A DNA stretch of 64,000 nucleotides from Terfezia claveryi. Its lineage: Eukaryota > Ascomycota > Pezizomycetes > Pezizales > Pezizaceae. The position numbers and the translations under genes were made by a program. Below are positions 12,478 through 22,889 of the stretch, one piece after another; position 1 is the first letter of the stretch; each line of letters begins with the position of its first letter. The stretch is from positions 124,001-188,000 of the forward strand of contig WHUX01000031.1 in assembly GCA_015179025.1 (NCBI GenBank), written 5' to 3'. The notes beneath the pieces are model-generated. The model was not told the origin of the DNA. It ran no database searches and saw only the letters and a program-made list of their open reading frames with translations.

Positions 12478-15291
12478 ATGCCTAACTCAAATGGAGTCGA
12501 CGTTACGAAAATCATTAAACTCAACGGAACAAACTACCAGGATTAGGCTGATGATATGCGTTCTTTGCTCATTTTAAGAGATCTCTGGGATACCATGCAT
12601 GACGATATCCCACCTATAGTTCAAGTTCAAGAGAGAGTCATATGGAATAAATGACAACAGCATGTTCATTCTTTGATTCATTTATCCTGTGAACGTGACC
12701 AAGCTCGTTTATGTGCTAATGCGAGAACAGGTATTTAGGCATGGGAAATCCTTTCAGCGAGATATGCCTCGAATGACGTCACAAATGTTATGAGACTAGA
12801 AGAGGCATTCGGACAAGCACGAAAGTCCAGGCAACAAACTATGGAGTAGTAGATAGGTCAAGTATCTGCACTAGCTACTCAACTAATCAGTGTAGGTATA
12901 GAAGTACCGGACAACAGGATAGCCCATAGAATTTTGAACGGTCTGGGAGAAGAGTTTATGAACCTAAAACACTCGTTATGTGCAAGAAGCGGACTATTAA
13001 CTGTTGATGTGGTATCTCAACAACTATTGGCAGCAGAAAACGACTACAAGATGTTGTCCAATACACAAGTCCAAAATATCCAACAGGTTATTACTACTGG
13101 AGGAGGAAGTGTCAATACTACAAGCTATCAAGTAGCTTCAAGACAAATCACCTCTGGATCAATGCACGGACCAATGGCCACAGCTATGTCTAACACAACT
13201 ACACCATCCTACTGCACTATACCTTCCTGCCACTGTGGAAGTACCAACGTTATTACTACCCCAACAAACCAAGGCCCTCAACGTACTAATAATACCCACA
13301 ACTGGAGAATGGAACCTTATGCAAGACGAACTACAGGACCAGCATGCGGAATATGCGCAAACTATGGTTACAGTGAAGAAATTTGCTGGATAAAATACCC
13401 TCATCTTAAACCGAAGTGGATGATAGAAAAGGAAGAATGGAGAAGACAGAAAGCTCCTCAGAATCGAAGCCAAATCCCTTACATTCCAACCACTCATCCC
13501 CCCACTTCCGCACACCTGACTCAAGCAGATAATCATCAAAGAAGTACTAACTCTTCTAAATACCAAACAGCCTATCAGGACCCAAGTTTTCTCTCAGGAC
13601 CTTCACCAGATCAACTCTCTTATCAAGCACAACTACACACAAACAAGTCAACATTCGATAGCTCTATCTTTATGGGTCCAAGCTCTACAAACACTGACTC
13701 ACACCATATAGCAGGCTTCACATCAGCTTTGAGGGGAAAGGACTGCTTTACAAAAGAATTTGCATACTCAGTAGAAAGCAGGAAGGGAGAAACAATAAAT
13801 GAAGGAGGCATAAACCCTGGCGATGAACTAGGTAAATGGCTGGTAGACAGTGGGGCCTCAAGTCATTTTTCCCCATTCAAGCATCTATTCGTCTCTCTCC
13901 TACCATGCAAACCTCCCATAGAAATACTTACCGGTAACGGCTGGGTATACTCTTACTTTTATGGCACAATCCCCCTCATCCTACTAGTCGAAAGAAAGAT
14001 AATATACATCAACCTCGACAATGTTCTCTATGTTCCAAGCCTACAAACAAAGGTCAACCTTTTCTCAGTACCAATACTAACAGATAAAGGCCTACACTGT
14101 GACCTTGGCCCAATTGACTGCAAATTCACATTGGACAGAAAAATATTAGCTAGCGGAATAAAGATAGGAAACTCTTGGTGGCTGGATGCAGATATAAGAT
14201 CATATGAGATATGCATGACTTTACGGGATGACACAGGAAATTCCAAGAACTCAGAAACTATTGAGACATGGCACCAACGACTAGGCCATCTAAATAAAAG
14301 GGACATAGAAAGACTGCAAGAACTAGCAACAGGTATTCACATCGGTGACCCCAAAATACCCTGCTCAAAGATTCCATGCACTGGATGCTTAGTCGGTAAA
14401 GATCATAGAAAAATATCAAGGATACCAAGAACCAGAGCAATGAGACGATTGGAGATAATACATGTTGACATCTGTGGTCCCATGCAACTCCCAGGTTTAG
14501 TTGGTGACTATGCCTATTTCTGTGTTTTTGTTGATGATTACTCAAGATACGTCTGGGTTTACTGCCTTAAAACCAAAGATGAAATAAGACAAGCGTTCAA
14601 AGAATTCCGAGCCATCCAACAAAACTTTACGGGACTGTCAATCCTGATCGTATTTGGCAATAACGAACAAGCTATGTTACAACATGAATTCCAAGCCTGG
14701 ATGGCAGGACAAGGAATACAACACTATACAACTCAGACATACTCACCAGAACAAAACGGCCCAGCAGAAAATGCTATTAAGCAAATTGTTCACAAAGCAT
14801 CCTCCATGATGTGGGCTCCAAAAATTCTGGTAGGATTTTGGCCTGAGGCATGTCGAATGGCAGCCTACCTAAAAAACCGCTCCCTACATAAAACTATAGG
14901 GTGCACTCCTTACAAACTATGGTATGGACAAAAGCCAGACCTCAGCCACCTTCGTATCTTTGGATGTCGATGCTACGCTCATTTGGAAGAACAGCATAGA
15001 AAGAAATGGGACAGCCGCACTATTGAAGCAGTCTTTTTCAATTACTTCAACTCTGAAGGACTATATCTTATCTATGACGTCAATAAGCGCATTTTGATAA
15101 AGAAAAGAGATGTGACATTTTATGAGAATATCCTAGGACACCCCAGCATGTTTCAGTATGGAATCGCTCCTGGATACAATATTTTGGGTCTAAGAGTAGA
15201 AGAAGATGAAATAGAACACACACTGAAGAAGGATCAGAGACGGTGGAAGTGGTGGAACAAGGTCTCATTGAAGGAACAGAATAACGGTTAA
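12478..15291 (+). pseudogene. Copia gag, protease and integrase region, broken
   Basis: The frame starts at ATG 12478 (MPNSNGVDVTKIIKLNGTNY) and carries several stops before 12934. Two of these replace expected tryptophans (TGG to TAG or TGA). From 12934 to 15291 the frame is open. It holds a zinc knuckle CGICANYGYSEEIC in which the usual His is Tyr; an aspartic protease motif LVDSGASSHF; an integrase zinc-binding part (WHQRLGHLN ... CTGCLVGK); and the DDE core. In that core the first Asp (HVDICGP) and the Glu (SPEQNGPAEN) are present, but the second Asp is Asn (FGNNEQ). The integrase should therefore be inactive. Losses fit G-to-A and C-to-T changes. Confidence 0.9.
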
Positions 15292-15775
15292 GGGAATTGC
15301 GTCCTGGAGGAGATGATATGCTGTATTTGTCCCTAGCTAGTTTGAAATTAACTGATAGAACTGTATTAGATGAGAGTACAATACATACAGACACAGAAAA
15401 TGGGGAGGATGATGATTATAAGGGAAATGTTGCAGTGGTATCAATGGTTTCGGAGAAAATTATGGGGTATGCAAGAGAGGCTTTGCGGGAATGGAAAGCA
15501 AAAAGAATGGCAAATGCACTAGCGGCAGGCATCGGGTATAAGAGAAAAGAACTAACAAATGAACATGAAAATGAGGGAATCATGGGCCTAGAAGCTTACA
15601 CAAGAGTTTTGCGTTCGAAGACTCGAATACATCAAAGACACAAGCAACAAGCGATCTGGAGTCAAGATACACAACTATATATGATAACCTGTGCAAAGAA
15701 TATGGCATTCCTAATGGAGTCTAAAACTTAGACCAGGCAGCAACAGAAAATGACCCCAAAACATGGAACCAAGCC

Positions 15776-17013
15776 ATGAAAGCGAAAAACAAAGCCTTTT
15801 GGCTAAAAGCTGCATATGATGAGATGATAACTATAGCACGAATGGCATTATTCGATATCATATCCGCAATACCTATAAACAGGAAACCATTACCTGCGAA
15901 ATGGGTCTTCACAACGAAGAGGAACAGAGAAGGCAAAATTGAGAAATTCAAGGCTAGATGGGTAGCACGTGGTGACCTACAACGCAAAGGAATAGACTAC
16001 CGAGAAACATTCGCTCCAGTAGCAAATCTAGCTACTCTACGATTACTATTAAGGAAAATCGCAAAGGACGACCTCGAACTAGACCAAGGCAACGTGGTAT
16101 CGGCTTTCCTAAATGGGAAAATAGATACAATAGTGTATCTGAAACAACCTGAAGGGTTCTCAATTGGCGATGGAATATGCGTATTGCATAAGAGTATCTA
16201 TGGCCTATGTCAAGCAGCTCGAATCTGGTATGAATTAGTTGATGCAGCATTGACAAAACTAGGTTTCAAAAGACTGGTGGCCGACCAAGCTGTATGGATA
16301 AAGATCAAACCAGAATTCCAATGTGTAATCGGACATGTTGATGATCTGCTAACGGGTGGAAATCACAAAAGCATGAATGAAACAAAGAATGCACTAGAAA
16401 AAGCTTCAAGATGAAGGATCTAGGACCAGCAAAACTATTCATAGGTCTCCATATCACTCGAGATCGCACAAACCGCTTAATTTGTCTCGACCAGGCACAC
16501 TATGCAAAAGAAATCCTGGAACTATATAGATTCAACAACTGCAACTCCGCTACCTTACCTTTCCAACCAGGTATACAACTAGTAAAAACTAACGAATCCG
16601 ATCAACTCACACTAAGGGAAACAAAGCTGTACCAGGCAATGGTTGGATCGTTAGAATATATCATGAATTGTACTAGGCCAGACCTAGCTTACGCAGTAGG
16701 AAAAGTCGCCCAATATGCCTCAAATCCATCGCATATACATATGTCAGCAGTCAAACATATCTTCAGATACCTTCGTAGAACAATTAATACATCACTATGT
16801 ATTCGAGGTTCAAGCAAAAATGACCAAATGATAGCATACTTTGATGCATCATGGGCGGATGACATCAATGATCGACGATCTACATATAGATATACAGTAT
16901 TGTATGGTGACTCGGCAGTAATATGGAAATCCAAAAAGCACAAATCCATCAGTTTATCCACAATAGATGCAGAATACCTTGCAGTGACTGAAACGACGCA
17001 TGATATCTGCTAG
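15776..17013 (+). pseudogene. Copia reverse transcriptase and RNase H, broken
   Basis: Two overlapping frames, 15776-16414 and 16411-17013, are split by a frameshift. The first carries KPLPAKWVFTTKRN, ARGDLQRKGIDYRETFAPV, VVSAFLNG (first catalytic Asp replaced by Asn just before it) and HVDDLL, where the usual Tyr is His. The second carries the thumb, MVGSLEYIMNCTRPDLAYAV and an RNase H core (YFDASWADD, STIDAEYLAV). The piece between 15292 and 15775 is in yet another frame. The enzyme cannot be made from this copy. Confidence 0.9.
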
Positions 17014-17389
17014 ATAAGAAATATCTTTACCGATACTGAACTACAACTACCAATCCCAATCGAACTACGAGGGACAATATAAATGCAAATGCACTAGCCA
17101 ACGGCATATCCACCAACAATCGCACACGTCATATTGACATTCGACAGAGATTCATTACTGAAAAGGCAACGGAGGGACTTATCAAAGTAGTATGGGTATC
17201 TACAGACATGCAAACAGCAGATATCTTTACAAAACCACTAGCAAGAGATGTCTTCCTCAAACATGCAAAAAACCTTGGGCTTCGATTCGAAAACCACTAA
17301 TGCTTACTATGCCTATCCACTTTTGCTAGCAACAACAACCTACACAAACATATACGGCTTTCTCACGCACAAGGTAATAATTCACTTGC

Positions 17390-17535
17390 TAATTCCCCAT
17401 ACATACCCTCAACTACTATTATACACTATTACTATAAGACTACTATACCCTTAACTACTATTATACACTACAACTATAAGACTACTATACCCTTAACTAC
17501 TATTATACACGATTACTATAAGACTACTATTACTA
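17390..17535 (+). repeat. Tandem repeat in Copia 3' region
   Basis: About three copies of a 44-bp unit rich in ACTACTATTATACACTA and TATAAGACTACTATACCC, between the RNase H relic and the polypurine tracts. Non-coding. Confidence 0.8.
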
Positions 17536-17663
17536 CTACTACACACTATTATACCTGACTTCTTGAAGACTACTGCAAATACTACTACTATTACATTTGG
17601 AATTACTACTCACAAATATTATACAGATCCTCAAATGAAAAGAATGCGAACAGAAACATGAAT

Positions 17664-17896
17664 GCCGGTTCGGGGGGAGGTGAACAGATGAAGAGATACC
17701 ATAGCCGATTGAGAGCTTAATTGTTTTAATTGTCTCATTATTGTTGTACTTATTATTTCCTTTCTCTGTCTTTATCGTTTATTCTTTACTATAGTGATAG
17801 TGTGTTTGGGGGGAGGAATCGTTTAATTTTACTATGGGGGTAATGTTGGGGGGAGGTATCGTTTATTTTTACTATGGTGGTAGTGTTGGAGGGAGG
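17664..17896 (+). promoter_or_regulatory. Copia polypurine tracts, several copies
   Basis: The purine tract GGAGGGAGG abuts the right LTR at 17888-17896, the position from which plus-strand synthesis should begin. Similar tracts (GGGGGGAGG) recur upstream near 17672, 17808 and 17850, each of the latter two followed by TCGTTTA(A)TTTTTACTATG. The extra copies look like local duplications. Confidence 0.75.
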
Positions 17897-18056
17897 TGAA
17901 AGGACATAAACAACACTACCTAGCCAGGAACTACTGTATTAGATAGTTTGGATGAAGCTAGTCTAGTGGGTCCGTAAGGTTAAAACCTTCAGACCCGACC
18001 ATTCCCGAGCATGATCATGACGAGAATACATCAGATCTTCTAGCAGTATTCTTCTA
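17897..18056 (+). repeat. Copia right LTR
   Basis: 160 bp, 159 identical to the left LTR, followed by the GTCTT target duplication. Confidence 0.95.
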
Positions 18057-18355
18057 GTCTTTAATTGTTTGTTAGTAAACTTTTTCAAGTTCTCTAACGA
18101 AACCCAAAAGCTGCGTTGCAACCGTTAAAATGTAGTCTGGTTAGATAAAATGTGCGAAAAGTGCCACACTCGTCACTCGCTCGTCACTCAACATCATACG
18201 CACGGCTTTAGCTATTGCATTATGCCTTCTTACATGGAGTAGATACTAGATACCGGTAGATACACATGCAGAAATACACAAGTTCACTCATTCATTTGTA
18301 TATACATTTGCATGCACATGACTCTCGCATGTTGGTACTGGTTGTTTTGCACGAT

Positions 18356-18880
18356 GCGAATGTCCAGGCTGTCAGGTACAGTGCGAATGTCCAGGCTGTT
18401 TTGTGCAGTGCGAATATTCAGGCTGTCAGGTACAGTACGAATGTCCAGGCTGTCAGGTACAGTGCGAATGTCCAGGCTGTTTTGTGCAGTGCGAATATTC
18501 AGGCTGTCAGGTACAGTACGAATGTCCAGGCTGTCAGGTACAGTGCGAATATCCAGGCTGTCAGGTACGTTGCGAATGTTCAGGCTGTCAGGTACAGTGC
18601 GAATGTTCAGGCTGGCAGGTACAGTGCAAATGTACAGGCTGGCGAATGTCCAGGCTGTTTTGTACAGTGCGAATGTCCAGGCTGGCAGGTACGGTGCGAA
18701 TGTTCAGGCTGGCAGGTACGGTGCGAATGTTCAGGCTGGCAGGTACAGTGCAAATGTTCAGGCTGGCGAATGTCCAGGCTGTTTTGTACAGTGCGAATGT
18801 TCGGGCTGTCAGGTACGATACGAGCTGGCAGGTATAATGCAAATGTACAGGTACAGGCTGTCAGGTATGGCATACAGACT
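18356..18880 (+). repeat. 27-bp tandem array in left foldback arm
   Basis: About 18 copies of a unit close to GCGAATGTCCAGGCTGTC plus AGGTACAGT. There are variants TTTTGTGCAGT and GGCAGGTACGGT, grouped into short higher-order blocks. All frames stay open because 27 is a multiple of three and the unit lacks stops, which produces long but spurious ORFs. The same array, inverted, fills the right arm. Confidence 0.9.
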
Positions 18881-19022
18881 GCTGATACGCTGTACCTACT
18901 ATGCTCGTTCTACTAAAACCTTTTTTTGAACCTTCATCTATAGCTGTAATTACTGACCGCCTCTGTCGTCACCTATTATGGTATTTATTGCTATAGCTGC
19001 TTACGCAACCTCTTGCTACAGT

Positions 19023-19880
19023 AGGGGTATTCAAAGTTAGCTTTATACGCCGTATAATACGGATATCTTGGCAAGCCACTTTTTCGTATAATACGCATTA
19101 TACGAGGACCTCCACACAACCATTTATCCGTCAAATCTGAAAAATAAATGCTTAGACGACCGAATAAACCCATTTATACGAAAATTTTATTCGGTCAACG
19201 CCAAGTAGACTAGCAAGTCCCGTGATCATTCAGTCAACACCAAGTAGACTAGCAAGTCCCGTAAGCCCCAAGAAGTCATGAAAGCATGATCATACATATG
19301 CCAGTCTAGCATGTTCATGACCTGGACCTGGTAAACACCGTCATCATGCCTCGAATCAGCAACAAGCGCAAGTTAACCCAGTGGTATCGAAGGGGGCTAA
19401 AGAGCATCACGGAAGAGGCGGAAGCCCAGGAAGTAGTCACCGCTGCACTGGTCTGATCGAGACTACCGCTGCACTTGAGGACGGAATACTAGATGGGGTA
19501 GCGGGGGGGATGATCTTGTGGCAGGGCTCGAGGATGACCTCCTGTAGGAGCTGGAGTACCTGGCGGACGATGACGATCACGATCAGGGGTCCGACAACGA
19601 GGGGTCTGTATTTGAGGCACTGCTTTGCAGCAATTGAGTTCATGAACGTCAGGTCGCCAAGAATTGATGGCAAGTGCCAAGTGTAATGTGATACTTAGCC
19701 TAATTCGGCCTAGTAGTCACTAGCACGGTCGCAGATTCCAATTAACTTTACGTGGTGAATACGGTCCAAATCTGATTTTTTTATCTGGGATTTTTGAGGG
19801 GGTACTCAAGATTTGGCGATTTATACGGCCGTTTAAATCGCACACGATTTAAAGCCGAAAACTTATCTTTGAATACCCCT
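19023..19880 (+). mobile_element. PIF/Harbinger-like relic inside the foldback element
   Basis: An 858-bp segment with perfect 14-bp inverted ends AGGGGTATTCAAAG / CTTTGAATACCCCT and a 3-bp duplication AGT. It contains ATG at 19346 opening MPRISNKRKLTQWY, 36 codons long, followed by further frame fragments rich in acidic residues (LADDDDHDQ). This start resembles N-termini of fungal DDE transposases. The 3-bp duplication and G-rich ends fit PIF/Harbinger. The transposase is gone apart from the N-terminal scrap. Confidence 0.6.
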
Positions 19881-20138
19881 AGTAGCTATTAAAACCATTC
19901 GAAAGTCCTGTCTATTGCCTATAATTAATTCAGAGAACTGCAATACAATCGTCTTTTATACATTTGGTCACTCATTTATCTAACATTATGGCATGCCGAC
20001 AATTTTTCATATATCATCAGATTCTTGTTGCCTTCCACGTATCTCATATGCACCCTCACATTATATGAGCCCTACATCATTGTACAAAACAGGTAACATC
20101 TGGAGGTCCCTGAGAGCTTAGAGATTTATTCACATCAT

Positions 20139-20660
20139 GCAAGAACAGCCTGAACATTTGCGCTGTACCTGACAGCCTGGACATTTGTACTGTACCTGCC
20201 AGCCTGAACATTCGCACCGTACCTGCCAGCCTGGACATTTGCCCTGTACCTGACAGCACATTCGCACAGTGCAAAACAGCCTGAACATTCGCACTGTACC
20301 CTACAGCCTGGACATTCGCACTGTACAAAACAGCCTGGACATTCGCCAGCCTGTACATTTGCACTGTACCTGCCAGCCTGAACATTTGCACTGTTCCTCA
20401 TAGCCCCCCTAACGGGGCTGCATAGGAGTACTGAGTATTTAAAAAAAAAAAAAAAAAAAAAAAACATTTGCACTGTACCTGCCAGCCTAAACATTCGCAC
20501 CGTACCTGACATCCTGTACATTTGCACTGTACCTGACAGCCTGAACATTCGCACTATACAAAACAGCCAGGATATTCGCCAGCCTGGACATTTGCACTGT
20601 ACCTGCCAGCCTGAACATTCGCACCGTGCAAAACAGCCTGGATATTCACATCGTGCAAAA
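20139..20660 (-). repeat. 27-bp tandem array in right foldback arm
   Basis: Inverted counterpart of the array at 18356-18880, reading CATTCGCACTGTACCTGACAG on the plus strand, with about 17 units. It is interrupted by the SINE fragment at 20395-20463. Confidence 0.9.
20395..20463 (+). mobile_element. 5'-truncated SINE fragment
   Basis: 69 bp consisting of the tail module (CCTCATAGCCCCCCTAACG ... GCATAGGAGTAC) and an A tail, flanked by a 13-bp duplication ACATTTGCACTGT (20382-20394, 20464-20476). It is one of the youngest insertions in the nest because it interrupts the tandem array. Confidence 0.9.
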
Positions 20661-20944
20661 CAACCAGTACCGACATGCGAGTGTATATACAGATGAATGA
20701 GTGAACTTGTGTATTTCTGCATGTGTATCTATCTAGTATCTACTCCATGTAAGAAGGCATAATGCAATAGCTAAGCCGTGCGTATGATGTTGAGTGACAT
20801 GAGTGTGGCACTTCTCGCACATTTTATCTAACCAGACTACATTTTAACGGTTGCAACGCAGCTTTTGGGTTTCGTTTGAGAACTTGAAAAAGTTTACTAA
20901 CAAACAATTAAAGACCCTCTCTGGAGGGTCTGGGCACGAGACTA

Positions 20945-20953
20945 AATTTCTGG
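20945..20953. repeat. Target-site duplication of foldback element, right
   Basis: AATTTCTGG, identical to 12205-12213. Confidence 0.8.
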
Positions 20954-21052
20954 CTGATACGGATTACGTGTAAATGTATATCTAAGCAGGCTAAAAAGTT
21001 TGTGCTGACGACTCTAGAAGTCTCATTCATCATCGTCAAGAACCATCAAACT

Positions 21053-21155
21053 GACGTCGTGCCCGAGTGGTTAAGGGGAGTGATTAGAACATGCTGCGGC
21101 ATTACTAAACATCACTTACGTTCTGCGTGCGCAAGTTCGAGTCTTGTCGACGTCG
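21053..21155 (+). tRNA. tRNA-Ser (AGA), intron-bearing
   Basis: The acceptor strands GACGTCG and CGACGTC pair perfectly, with discriminator G. The D arm contains CCCGAGTGGTTAAGGGG. The anticodon stem AGTGA/TCACT encloses loop TT-AGA-A with a 21-nt intron after position 37 (CATGCTGCGG ...). A long variable arm (ACGTTCTGCGT) marks a class II tRNA, and the T arm is CAAGTTCGAGTCTTG. A T-rich stretch downstream (from about 21161) can stop Pol III. Anticodon AGA reads serine TCT/TCC codons. Confidence 0.95.
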
Positions 21156-22510
21156 TCAAATTCTTTTGCTTTTATTTGTGTTGTCTGTAGTTCTACATAT
21201 TTTTTTCTACAGAGTTTATTTGAGTTGACTAGCCTAATGCAGTAGGTGGTGTGTGGTCACGACGACTAGATGGTGCTGGGGATTTGATTAAATACTCGGG
21301 TGTCTGTCTATAGGGACTATTGGGCGGAATGTAATTTCTAGTTGTAATGAAGTTTGCAGTTTGCAGTTGAACGTTCGATGTGATGGTGATTTTCTTGTAA
21401 CTGGCCTTCTGATTTCTACCATGAAGGCTTCTAATAATGCTTGCTTGTGATCACCAGTATTTTGTGGAACTCATTCTCCTAGTCACGCCTTGGAAACGGA
21501 GGGAAAAATTGTCCTTTTCAGTGGGTACGCCAGAGTAAGTTGGACACTCTGTGTGAGAGATGATTATGGTTAAACATACTCTGTCAGTATGCGAATAGTT
21601 CTTCCAACAAGGGATAATGAATGTAATCAGTTGCATTCAGGATTCCTAATAGCTACTACAGTAGTTGTGTTACGCATGGGTATCAAAGTTTAGTATATGT
21701 ACATATATATTCTCGGGTATGTAACCAATTATTGATATCCTGCGCTTGGGTAACCCAGAGAAAATTTTCCATGGCCCTACCACAACAAATAACTCAGAAG
21801 ACCCAAGGTACTGGGACAATGGAACATCATCTAGCGAAAGTAAGATCCAGGTTCACAGTTTTCCCGTCCCGTAGGTCTAGAAAAATCAAGTTCCACAAAC
21901 CCGCACATGATCGTAACCTCGTGAAGAAAAAATCCCTCTCCCATCCTTTTTCTTCACGGTTCTTATCGAATTTTGAACCCCTCTCAGATGCGTACGTGAG
22001 ACGGCGAGAAGCGGAAAGCAGGTTGAAAAGGGGAGTTGCTTGCGCCTCTATACTGTATTCCCAAGAGTAGGGTTTTTGTGTTTCTAGGGACTGTCTATCA
22101 TAGGAAGTATATTCATTAGTTTGCAGTGCATGTGTGGAGCTGATATGTTATGACAGTCAGATACAGGTACATGTACAGTACTGTAGTACCAGCTCCACCG
22201 GATGATCGTGACCAATGTATTGTAAATTTTTTGTTGTTGTGCACCACAACAGCTTCTCAGTAGGTCTGTCTAGGTTGTGGATTTTGCCTTGCAGCTTCGA
22301 TACGAAGCAGTTTGCTATGGGGAGAGGGGGTCGCCCACATATCAGATTTCCTGCTTTTATAAATGAAGGAGAACTCTTGCCCGTAGGCGAGTGTTGAACC
22401 AAACCCATGATTCTCTCAGGATCATGGCATCCAATCCTACTTCGCAGTCTCAACATCTGAGCCCTACCTCAAGCAGGTGTGTGACTCTAGGAAGAAGATG
22501 TGAGGTATGT
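21156..22510. other. Intergenic, nothing firm
   Basis: A 112-codon frame at 21732-22070 begins near a plausible ATG but shows only a basic low-information sequence and no family. No repeats recognised. Confidence 0.4.
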
Positions 22511-22516
22511 AGGCAT

Positions 22517-22888
22517 TTAAATTTGCGCAGCATCCTGGGCACTTGGCCCAAGCTTGTTGAAGCCAGAGCGGTGTGGTGGACGTAGTACATAGTACGTACT
22601 TACAAACCCTGTTTCAGAGACATATTCGACTAGGAGCACATGGCCGTGAACTCCAAGAACAATCTCATGCATTGGTGGAGAGTTAGTGCAGTCTCGAGTT
22701 CCCATAGGATCGCAAAGCTGTGACGCGTAATCACTAGTTTCAACTCTTGAAGCGAAGTTTTCCAGATTGGGATAGGCCGAACTGCCTCCCCTCAAAAAGC
22801 TCATCTGAAGCGATTTCAAATGGTCACCCAGCAGTGCCAAGGGGGCGGTTTGGACCAAACATATCTCGCCCCGTCGAGCACGAGCCAT
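22517..22888 (-). CDS. Small hypothetical protein, possibly spliced
   Basis: ATG at 22888 opens MARARRGEICLVQTAPLALL and remains open for 123 codons. A strong donor (TTT|GTAAGTACG) after codon 95 and an acceptor GCCCAG 69 nt further would join in phase 0 to a five-codon last exon ending in the same stop. That gives 100 aa instead of 123. The sequence has balanced composition and a hydrophobic strand pair (EIVLGVHGHVLLVEYV). I recognise no family. It may also be an internal exon, since CACGCAG stands just 5' of the ATG. Confidence 0.35.
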   Translation of the reverse strand: MARARRGEICLVQTAPLALLGDHLKSLQMSFLRGGSSAYPNLENFASRVETSDYASQLCDPMGTRDCTNSPPMHEIVLGVHGHVLLVEYVSETGFVSTYYVLRPPHRSGFNKLGPSAQDAAQI

Positions 22889-22889
22889 T

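Larger units (their letters stand above)
12248..18056 (+). mobile_element. Copia (Ty1-type) LTR retrotransposon, defective
   Basis: A 5809-bp element bounded by 160-bp LTRs (TG...TA) that differ at one base, with a 5-bp duplication GTCTT at 12243-12247 and 18057-18061. The internal order (gag, protease, integrase, reverse transcriptase, RNase H) is that of Copia. Stops and frameshifts break every domain block, so no full polyprotein is possible. It lies inside the left arm of the foldback element and so arrived later. Near-identical LTRs with a ruined interior suggest it was copied in trans when already defective. Confidence 0.95.
12214..20944. mobile_element. Foldback/Mutator-like element carrying nested insertions
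   Basis: The element begins TAGTCTCGT and ends with its inverse ACGAGACTA, between perfect 9-bp direct repeats. Removing the Copia insertion (12248-18061) leaves about 2.9 kb. Its left arm (12214-12247 joined to 18062 to about 18880) matches the inverse of the right arm (about 20140-20944) over roughly 0.8 kb. Each arm has a unique outer part and an inner array of 27-bp tandem repeats. The middle contains only a PIF/Harbinger-like relic and short spacers, and no Mutator transposase. It is therefore non-autonomous and would need a transposase from elsewhere. The 9-bp duplication and long arms point to the Mutator superfamily, but no protein confirms this. Confidence 0.8.

Noticed and set aside
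13159..13566. 135-codon minus-strand ORF
   Set aside because: Shadow of the Copia gag-pol frame.
18356..18880. CRISPR-like regular repeat
   Set aside because: Units abut each other without unique spacers and lie in a eukaryotic transposon arm.
18266..18929. Three overlapping ORFs of 144-216 codons with repeated CQVQCECPGC-type text
   Set aside because: They are read-through of the 27-bp stop-free tandem array in the foldback arm; all frames and both strands are open.
20077..20722. ORFs of 104 and 195 codons on the minus strand
   Set aside because: Same tandem array in the inverted right arm, interrupted by a SINE tail that adds a poly-Phe run.
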